In this document: positions 4,876 to 10,285 of the stretch, piece after piece | Position numbering within the stretch: position 1 is the stretch's first letter | Layout: every line of letters begins with the position of its first letter | DNA from: CADEED01 sp035995425 | GTDB lineage: Bacteria > Pseudomonadota > Gammaproteobacteria > Steroidobacterales > Steroidobacteraceae | NCBI GenBank assembly: GCA_035995425.1 | Contig: DASYKM010000181.1 | Coordinates: 1-10,285 of the forward strand | DNA: 10,285 bases | Direction of reading: 5' to 3' | Notes under the pieces: generated by a model | What the model saw: only the letters and a program-made list of their open reading frames with translations | Told to the model about the DNA's origin: nothing | The model's database searches: none | Translations under genes and position numbers: made by a program

Positions 4876-7800
4876 CTAACTGCTCGAGAGATTGCGCACC
4901 GCTTCGACGCCCACGGTGAGCGTGGCGAAGTCGGCGGTGCCCACCGCGCGCATTTCGGTGAGCGTGCGTTTCCAGCTGGTGAGCGCCTCGCCACGCTGCG
5001 CGCTCCAGCGCGCGACCCGTTCGCCGGCGCGCGCGCTGCGCGTGTGCAACACCTGCCGGGCAAGCACACGATGGGCGCGCATCGCAGCGTCACGCAGCCC
5101 GGTACGCGCGCTGGCTTGCCAGGGACCATCTACCGCGAGCCGGTCGATTTCGCCGTGCAGCCAGTCGAGCCCCAGGCTCACGCCGAGCTCGAAATATACG
5201 CGCGCCACCTCGGCCACCGGCACGCGTTCAGCGCGCGCCAGGGCCACGATGTCGAGCGCGGGCTCGAGCAGGGCGAGCTGGGCAACGCGGCGGGCGAGCT
5301 TCTCCGGCACGCCGCTCGCGGTGAGCTCCGCCAGCGTCGCGTCGTATTGAAGGCGCGAATCGCCGCCGAGCGCCGCATCGATGCTGGCGATGAGCTGCTC
5401 GACGCCGGTGCGCAGCTCACGCACCGCGTTTTCGATATGCAGATCCTTGCCGCGTTCGCGCAGCAGCCAGTAGCTGGTGTGCCGCAGCAGCCTGCCGGTT
5501 CGGTAGAACATCGCGTACTGCACCTTCGCCGCGGCCGCGTTGTCCAGCGACTCGATGTCGGCCCAAAGTGAGCGCATCGAGAAGATCTCGCGCGCGATGG
5601 TGTAGGCACGGGAGATGGCGGCCGGATCGGCCGCGGTTTCTTCCTGTGCGCGCGCCACGAACACCGGCCCCATGCGATTGACCAGGCTGTTGGTGGTGGC
5701 CGTGGCGACGATCTCACGGCGCAGGCGGTGACGCGGAATCTCGCGCGCGTAGCGCTTGCGCATGGGCGTCGGAAAATAGCGCTGCACTTCGCTGGCGAAG
5801 TACGGATCGTCGGGCAGGTCGGAGTCGAGCAGGTGATTGCTGAGCCACAGCTTGCTGTACGCCAGCACGACCGCCAGCTCCGGGCGCGTGAGGCCGATGC
5901 GCTGCTTGCGCCGCTCGGCGAATTCGTCGTCGCCCGGCAGGAACTCGATGGCGCGGTTCAGGTGTCCGCCGCGTTCCAGCGCGCGAATCAGGCTCTGGTA
6001 CTCGGACAACCGCTCCGGCGCGCGTTGCTCGAGCACGGAGATCGCCTGGCTCTGCAGATAGTTGTTACGCAACACCAGCGCGGCCACCTCGCCGGTCATG
6101 CTCGCGAGTAGTTTGTTGCGCGCGGCACGCGTGAGTTTGCCGCGGCGCTCGACCTCGGACAGCAGGATCTTGATGTTCACCTCGACGTCGGAGGTGTTGA
6201 CCCCGGCGGAGTTGTCGATGAAGTCGGTGTTGATACGCCCGCCAGCCCGATCCGGCGCGCCGGATTGGGCGTATTCCACGCGGCCGCGCTGCGTGCAGCC
6301 GAGGTTGCCGCCTTCGCCGACCACGCGGGCACGAAGCTCGCGTCCGTCGGCGCGGATGGCATCGTTGGCGCGATCGCGCGCTTCGCCGTGTGATTCGTCG
6401 CTTGCCTTGACGTAGGTGCCGATGCCGCCATTCCACAGCAGGTCCACGGGCATGCGCAGGATGGCGCGCATGACTTCCACCGGAGTCGCCGCCGCGGCCT
6501 CGATGCCTAACAACACGCGCGCCTCGGGGGCGAGCGCGATGGACTTGGCGGAACGCGGCCATACGCCGCCGCCGCGCGAGATGAGCTTGCGGGAGTAGTC
6601 GTCCCAGCTCGAGCGCGGCAACTTGAACAGGCGCTCGCGCTCGCGGAAGCTGGTGCTCGCGTTCGGATGCGGGTCGATGAAGATGTGCCGGTGATCGAAG
6701 GCCGCCACCAGGCAGGTGTGCCGGGACAGCAGCAGGCCGTTGCCGAAGACGTCGCCGGACATGTCGCCGATGCCGGCGCAGGTGAATTCCTGCGACTGGA
6801 TGTCGATGCCGATTTCGCGGAAGTGCCGCTTCACGCACTCCCAGGCGCCGCGCGCCGTGATGCCCATGCCCTTGTGGTCGTAGCCGGCGGACCCGCCCGA
6901 GGCGAAGGCATCGCCCAACCAGTGGCCGTATTCGATGGAGATGGCATTGGCGATGTCGGAGAAAGTGGCCGTACCCTTGTCCGCGGCCACCACGAGATAG
7001 GCGTCGTCGCCGTCGCGGCGCACGATGCCGGGCCGCACGACGGTCTTGCCGTTGACGATGTTGTCGGTGAGGTCGAGCAGCGCGCGAATGAAGGTCTGGT
7101 AACTGGCGATGACTTCCTTCTGCAGGTCCTCACGCGATCCGCCCGTGGGCAGTCGCTTCGGATAGAACCCGCCCTTGGCGCCCACGGGGACGATGACCGT
7201 GTTCTTGACGTTCTGTGCCTTCATGAGCCCGAGGACTTCGGTGCGGAAGTCTTCGCGCCGGTCGGACCAGCGGATGCCGCCGCGCGCCACATATCCCATG
7301 CGCATGTGCACGCCTTCGACGCGCGGGCTGTAGACGAAGATCTCGAACTTCGGCTTCGGCAGCGGCAGGTCGGCAATGGCGTGCGGGTCGAGCTTGAACG
7401 ACACCCAGCTCTTGTCGGCGCCGGTCGCGTCCTTTTGATAGTAGTTGGTGCGCAACGTGGCGCGGATCACGTTGAGGTAGCTGCGCAGGATGCGGTCTTC
7501 GTCGAGGCTCACGACCTTGTCGAGCGCGCGCAGGATGGATTGACGGATGCGCTCCGACGAGCTCTCTCGCGCAAGATTGGTCAACGCGAACTGGGTCTCG
7601 AACAGGCGCACCAGTGCGCGCGCGATCGGTGCCTGCGCCACCAGCACGCGCTCCATGTAGGCCTGGCTGAACGGAATGCCGGTCTGCAACAGGTAGCGAC
7701 AATAGGCGCGCACGACGACGATTTCGCGGGCGCTCAGGCCCGTGCACAGCAGCAGGCGATTGAAGCCGTCGTTCTCGATGTCGCCGCGCCACGCGGCGAG

Positions 7801-9699
7801 GAAGGCTTCCTTGAACAGCGGCTCGAGGCGCGGCAGGTCCGCGCGCTTGAGGTCGCGCGCTTCGAGCTCGAAGTCCTGGATCCACACCGTGCGCCCGCTG
7901 ATCGCGAGTTGATAGGGATGCTCGGCCACCACGCGCAGCCCGAAATTTTCGAGCATGGGAAGGATGTCGGAAATTGAAATGGGGTCGCCGGACTGCAGGA
8001 TCCGCAGCGACAGGCGGCCGTGTTTATCGATCGCGCGGGCGCGCAGGTTCAGCTGCGGAATGGCAGGCTCGGCGGCCAGCGCTTCAAGGTCGGCGATGTC
8101 TTCCAGCGCCTGCGCCGGCTCGACATCGGCGCGATAGGCCGGCGGGAACGCACGCGCGTAACGCGTGGCGAGATCGACGGCGCTGCGCGCGACGCCGCGC
8201 GCGATCAAGGCCTGCTGCAGCCGGTCTTCCCAGGTGGCTGCTGCCGCGGCGATCTCCGCCTCGATGGCGGGAATGTTCTCGACCGCGGGCCCGCCCTGCG
8301 GCGTGCGCACCAGCATGTGCAGGCGCGCGAGCATCGAGTCCGAAATCTGCACCTGCGTTTCGACATGCGTGCCGCCGAAGCGCTGGCGAACGATGCGCTC
8401 GATGCGCTCGCGCACTTCGGTGTTGTAGCGGTCGCGCGGCACGTAAACCAGGCAGGAGTAGAAGCGTTCGTAACTGTCACGGCGCGCGAAGAGTCGCACG
8501 CGCCCGCGCTCGTAGAGATTCACGATGCCGCGCACGATGGGGATGAGCTCGGCGGCGGGCGTCTGGAACAGCTCGTCGCGCGGGAAAGTCTCGATGACGT
8601 TCACGACGGACTTGGCGTCGTGACTCTGTCCCGGCAGGCCGAAGTGCTGGATGACGGCTTCGAGCTTGCGGCGCAGCAGCGGAATCTCGGAGGGCGGCTT
8701 GTGATAGGCGCTCGAGGTCCAGAGCCCGAGGAAGCGATGCTCTCCCGACACGTTTCCTTGGGCATCGAACGTCTTGACGCCGATGTAATCGAGGTAGCTG
8801 GCGCGATGCACGGTTGACGGCGTGTTCGCTTTCGTGAGCACCAGCAACTCGGGCGTGCGTGCCTGCCGGCGCAGGTGCCCGGTGAGCACGATGGGCGCGG
8901 GTGTCCTGCGTGTTTGACCGAGAATACCGAGGCCGCTGGCGCCGTCGCGCACCAGCGCGTCGCGCGAGCGGCCGCGCTTCAGCCGGTAATAGCGATAGCC
9001 CAGGAACACGAAGTGGCCATCGTGCATCCACGAGAGCAGCGCGCGCGCTTCGCTGGCGTGGGATTTGGGAACCGGCAGTGAGGTTCGATCCAGCTCGTTC
9101 GCCACTGCGCGAACACGCTCGAGCATCGCCGGAAAATCGGCCACCGCCCTGCGCACGTCCTCGAGCGTGGCGCGCAACCGCCGTTCGAGCTCGCGTGCCT
9201 GCTGCGGGTCGCGCGGCTGATCGATCTCGATCATCTGCCAGGACTCGGGCCGCCCGTTACGGCGATCCGTGCCAATGCCCGTGAGAGTGCCACGCGCATC
9301 GCGTCTCGCAGCCAGCACCGGGTGCACGATGAGGTGCACGGAGATGTTCATCTGACTGAAGACGATGCCGATGGAATCGACCAGGAATGGCATGTCGGTT
9401 GCCACCACGCGCACCAGGGCGCGATGAGCGGCGGTGGCGGCGTCGCGATTGAGTGGCGGCGCGATGTCGACCAGCACGCGACTGGCGGCGCGGCGCCGGC
9501 CGAATTCCAGGTGGGCGAGCGCGGCGGTGGCGAGATCCGCCGGGCGATGCGCGCGCAGATCCTCCTCGGCGACGCCGCGGAAATAGCCGCGCAGGAAGTC
9601 GCGCGTGAGCTCGTGCCGGGCACGAGGTACGCGGCGCATGGCGTAGGCGACTATCTTCTCGATGAGCGCCAGCCGCGCCGCGGGGATCTTTCCGAGCAT
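4876..9699 (-). CDS. gdhB: NAD-specific glutamate dehydrogenase, large (about 180 kDa) type
   Basis: A 1607-residue cytoplasmic enzyme of the large bacterial NAD-GDH family, which deaminates glutamate to 2-oxoglutarate and ammonium, usually in catabolism. The length is normal for the family. The N-terminal half has ACT-like regulatory segments, for example MPFLVDSIG...ISVHLIVHPV near 103-128. The catalytic core contains ARGGIRWSDRREDFRTEV near 810 and LMKAQNVKNTVIVPVGAKGGF near 828-848, with the substrate-binding lysines. The nucleotide-binding GIGDMSGDVFGNG is near 975, GGGVWPRSAKSI near 1040 and IDNSAGVNTSDVEVNIKIL near 1161. A long helical C terminus follows. The start at 9699 is supported by GGAGAG at 9707-9712. 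One oddity is an apparent six-residue insertion before G-G-R-I-N-T-D, encoded by a palindrome (see 6245-6270). It is followed 10 bases later by the glycosyltransferase gene and preceded by a MarR regulator. Confidence 0.96.
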   Translation of the reverse strand: MLGKIPAARLALIEKIVAYAMRRVPRARHELTRDFLRGYFRGVAEEDLRAHRPADLATAALAHLEFGRRRAASRVLVDIAPPLNRDAATAAHRALVRVVATDMPFLVDSIGIVFSQMNISVHLIVHPVLAARRDARGTLTGIGTDRRNGRPESWQMIEIDQPRDPQQARELERRLRATLEDVRRAVADFPAMLERVRAVANELDRTSLPVPKSHASEARALLSWMHDGHFVFLGYRYYRLKRGRSRDALVRDGASGLGILGQTRRTPAPIVLTGHLRRQARTPELLVLTKANTPSTVHRASYLDYIGVKTFDAQGNVSGEHRFLGLWTSSAYHKPPSEIPLLRRKLEAVIQHFGLPGQSHDAKSVVNVIETFPRDELFQTPAAELIPIVRGIVNLYERGRVRLFARRDSYERFYSCLVYVPRDRYNTEVRERIERIVRQRFGGTHVETQVQISDSMLARLHMLVRTPQGGPAVENIPAIEAEIAAAAATWEDRLQQALIARGVARSAVDLATRYARAFPPAYRADVEPAQALEDIADLEALAAEPAIPQLNLRARAIDKHGRLSLRILQSGDPISISDILPMLENFGLRVVAEHPYQLAISGRTVWIQDFELEARDLKRADLPRLEPLFKEAFLAAWRGDIENDGFNRLLLCTGLSAREIVVVRAYCRYLLQTGIPFSQAYMERVLVAQAPIARALVRLFETQFALTNLARESSSERIRQSILRALDKVVSLDEDRILRSYLNVIRATLRTNYYQKDATGADKSWVSFKLDPHAIADLPLPKPKFEIFVYSPRVEGVHMRMGYVARGGIRWSDRREDFRTEVLGLMKAQNVKNTVIVPVGAKGGFYPKRLPTGGSREDLQKEVIASYQTFIRALLDLTDNIVNGKTVVRPGIVRRDGDDAYLVVAADKGTATFSDIANAISIEYGHWLGDAFASGGSAGYDHKGMGITARGAWECVKRHFREIGIDIQSQEFTCAGIGDMSGDVFGNGLLLSRHTCLVAAFDHRHIFIDPHPNASTSFRERERLFKLPRSSWDDYSRKLISRGGGVWPRSAKSIALAPEARVLLGIEAAAATPVEVMRAILRMPVDLLWNGGIGTYVKASDESHGEARDRANDAIRADGRELRARVVGEGGNLGCTQRGRVEYAQSGAPDRAGGRINTDFIDNSAGVNTSDVEVNIKILLSEVERRGKLTRAARNKLLASMTGEVAALVLRNNYLQSQAISVLEQRAPERLSEYQSLIRALERGGHLNRAIEFLPGDDEFAERRKQRIGLTRPELAVVLAYSKLWLSNHLLDSDLPDDPYFASEVQRYFPTPMRKRYAREIPRHRLRREIVATATTNSLVNRMGPVFVARAQEETAADPAAISRAYTIAREIFSMRSLWADIESLDNAAAAKVQYAMFYRTGRLLRHTSYWLLRERGKDLHIENAVRELRTGVEQLIASIDAALGGDSRLQYDATLAELTASGVPEKLARRVAQLALLEPALDIVALARAERVPVAEVARVYFELGVSLGLDWLHGEIDRLAVDGPWQASARTGLRDAAMRAHRVLARQVLHTRSARAGERVARWSAQRGEALTSWKRTLTEMRAVGTADFATLTVGVEAVRNLSSS
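6245..6270. repeat. 26-base near-perfect inverted repeat inside the dehydrogenase gene
   Basis: The two 13-base arms meet with no spacer (6245-6257 and 6258-6270). They match at 12 of 13 positions, the exception being a G/T pair at 6249/6266. The inner 16 bases, ATCCGGCGCGCCGGAT, are perfectly self-complementary. On the coding strand the repeat encodes A-Q-S-G-A-P-D-R-A, placed just before the conserved G-G-R-I-N-T-D motif of the dehydrogenase. Confidence 0.7.
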
Positions 9700-9706
9700 G
9701 GAATGT

Positions 9707-9712
9707 CTCTCC
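9707..9712 (-). promoter_or_regulatory. Ribosome binding site of the glutamate dehydrogenase gene
   Basis: GGAGAG on the minus strand ends seven bases before the ATG at 9699, a good Shine-Dalgarno match at normal spacing. It supports this start. Confidence 0.75.
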
Positions 9713-9749
9713 GGGAAGGTTGCGAGTCGCGTCAGTGCGAAGACGCGCG

Positions 9750-9755
9750 ATTATA
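9750..9755 (-). promoter_or_regulatory. Probable -10 box of a glutamate dehydrogenase promoter
   Basis: Read on the minus strand, a perfect TATAAT stands in the 76-base gap between marR and the dehydrogenase. It is a conspicuous AT-rich island in very GC-rich DNA. Transcription would begin about 40 bases before the ATG. No good -35 is seen at 16-18 bases; the expected place overlaps the end of marR and reads TGATGA or similar. The promoter may therefore be weak or need an activator. It implies that the dehydrogenase operon can be transcribed without marR. Confidence 0.45.
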
Positions 9756-9775
9756 CATGCGGTGCCGCGCGCTCA

Positions 9776-10237
9776 TCACGCGCGCGCCGGGCCGAGCTCG
9801 ACGGCGCGGCCTAGCAAAACCCGCAAAACCCGGTCGAGCGTGGCGCGCTCTGCCTTCGACAACGGCGCCACCAGGTGACGCTCGTATTCCAACGCCATGG
9901 GCACCACCTGCGCGTACACGCGCGCGCCGGCCGTGGTGAGCGTGAGATGGGTGCGGCGGCGGTCGGCCGGGGCGGTGATGCGCCGCAGCCGTCCGGCCGC
10001 CAGCAGCGTCGACACGGCGCGGCTCACGGCGACCTTGTCCATGGCGGTTCGCGCGGTGGCTTCGGCTGCCGACAGTCCGGGATTGGCAGCGAGCACCGCC
10101 ATGACGCGCCATTCGGGGATCGACAGGCCGAAGTTGGCGAAATACGCCGCCGCGATCGCCGAACTCACCGTGTTGGACAGCACCGACAGCCGGTAAGGCA
10201 GAAATCCTTCCAGGTGGAGCTTCTCGCGTCGCGTCAT
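9776..10237 (-). CDS. MarR-family transcriptional regulator
   Basis: A 153-residue winged-helix DNA-binding protein. The N-terminal helix region (FLPYRLSVLSNTVSSAIA, residues 12-29) and FGLSIPEWRVMAVLAANPG (36-54) are typical. The recognition helix is in MDKVAVSRAVSTLLAAGRL (66-84), followed by the wing D-R-R-R-T-H-L-T-L-T at 92-101 and C-terminal dimerisation helices. Family members usually form dimers, bind short palindromes and respond to small phenolic or other ligands or to oxidation. No cysteine is present, so redox sensing through Cys is unlikely. It lies 76 bases upstream of the dehydrogenase on the same strand. A palindrome just before its start (10257-10271) could be its own operator. 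The ATG at 10237 has AAAGG about 13 bases upstream, which is rather far, but it gives the usual N terminus for this subgroup. Confidence 0.92.
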   Translation of the reverse strand: MTRREKLHLEGFLPYRLSVLSNTVSSAIAAAYFANFGLSIPEWRVMAVLAANPGLSAAEATARTAMDKVAVSRAVSTLLAAGRLRRITAPADRRRTHLTLTTAGARVYAQVVPMALEYERHLVAPLSKAERATLDRVLRVLLGRAVELGPARA

Positions 10238-10256
10238 GGGCTGCTTGCGCCTTTCG

Positions 10257-10271
10257 CATTCCGGCGGAATG
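10257..10271. promoter_or_regulatory. Perfect palindrome upstream of marR, candidate operator
   Basis: Two seven-base arms, CATTCCG and CGGAATG, flank one central base, beginning 20 bases before the marR start codon. Next to it at 10273-10278, TACAAT resembles a -10 box on the plus strand, and the same stretch reads TGTAA on the minus strand. The site may therefore sit in a divergent promoter region that continues beyond the window. MarR proteins commonly autoregulate through such sites; binding here is inferred. Confidence 0.45.
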
Positions 10272-10285
10272 GTTACAATTGAAAC

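Noticed and set aside
4866..5129. Upstream extension of the glycosyltransferase by 88 residues
   Set aside because: It runs into the dehydrogenase gene, and the GT2 fold starts normally at the ATG at 4865.
846..6512. Scattered GTTAGCC/GTTAGGC heptamers (in pnuT, the kinase, gdh and before the glycosyltransferase) that resemble integron attC core sites
   Set aside because: About four copies is near what chance gives for this base composition. They lie inside conserved coding sequence or lack paired inverted sites, and no integrase is present.
6667..7977. Long 436-residue open frame on the plus strand, opposite the glutamate dehydrogenase
   Set aside because: It is a mirror of the dehydrogenase coding frame in GC-rich DNA. 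It has no recognisable domain or ribosome site, and the minus-strand protein has strong family motifs over the same bases.
8020..8817. 265-residue plus-strand open frame opposite the N-terminal half of the dehydrogenase
   Set aside because: Same kind of antisense shadow. Its composition is low in recognisable motifs and the true gene on the minus strand is certain.
9732..10259. Overlapping 175-residue minus-strand frame across marR
   Set aside because: It is an out-of-frame shadow. The frame from 10237 gives a textbook MarR protein and this one gives none.
1..10285. CRISPR, tandem repeats, transposon ends, tRNA or other RNA genes
   Set aside because: I looked on both strands and saw no regular repeat-spacer pattern, terminal inverted repeats with target duplications, or tRNA-like cloverleaf. 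Almost every base is accounted for by protein genes.

Overview
The window comes from a GC-rich, tightly packed Gram-negative chromosome. A TonB-dependent outer-membrane receptor, a periplasmic LprI-type protein, a large NAD-dependent glutamate dehydrogenase and an RraB-family protein point to a proteobacterium, probably a gammaproteobacterium of the Xanthomonadales/Steroidobacterales kind. That placement is an inference from gene content and style, since no marker gene is present. There is no rRNA, tRNA, CRISPR array, insertion sequence or phage gene. No gene-free stretch exceeds 80 bases.

Left half, plus strand (1-2812): a run of six tightly spaced or overlapping genes. The first four read as a vitamin B1 salvage cassette: the 3' end of a TonB-dependent receptor, an 80-residue YkoF-like (thiamine/HMP-binding) protein, a seven-helix PnuC/PnuT-family transporter, and a thiamine-kinase-like phosphotransferase. 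Together they give outer-membrane uptake, substrate binding, inner-membrane transport and trapping by phosphorylation. No single gene proves the substrate; the combination does most of the work. Two apparently unrelated genes follow: a putidaredoxin/adrenodoxin-type [2Fe-2S] ferredoxin, whose start lies inside the kinase gene, and an RraB-domain protein with an N-terminal membrane helix.

Right half, minus strand (2813-10237), in order of transcription: a MarR-family regulator; a 1607-residue NAD-specific glutamate dehydrogenase with its own likely promoter; a family 2 glycosyltransferase 10 bases downstream; 2,3-bisphosphoglycerate-dependent phosphoglycerate mutase (gpmA); and a small secreted LprI-like protein. 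The short gaps between the last four genes suggest one transcript. Its last gene meets the plus-strand operon tail to tail, with the two stop codons directly adjacent. A weak terminator-like hairpin for the plus-strand operon lies inside the 3' end of the LprI-like gene.

Points worth a second look are the composition of the B1 cassette, the membrane-anchored RraB domain, a palindrome that coincides with an apparent six-residue insertion in the glutamate dehydrogenase, a perfect palindrome upstream of marR that may be an operator, and the mixed content of the dehydrogenase operon. I see no clearly new defence or mobile system here.
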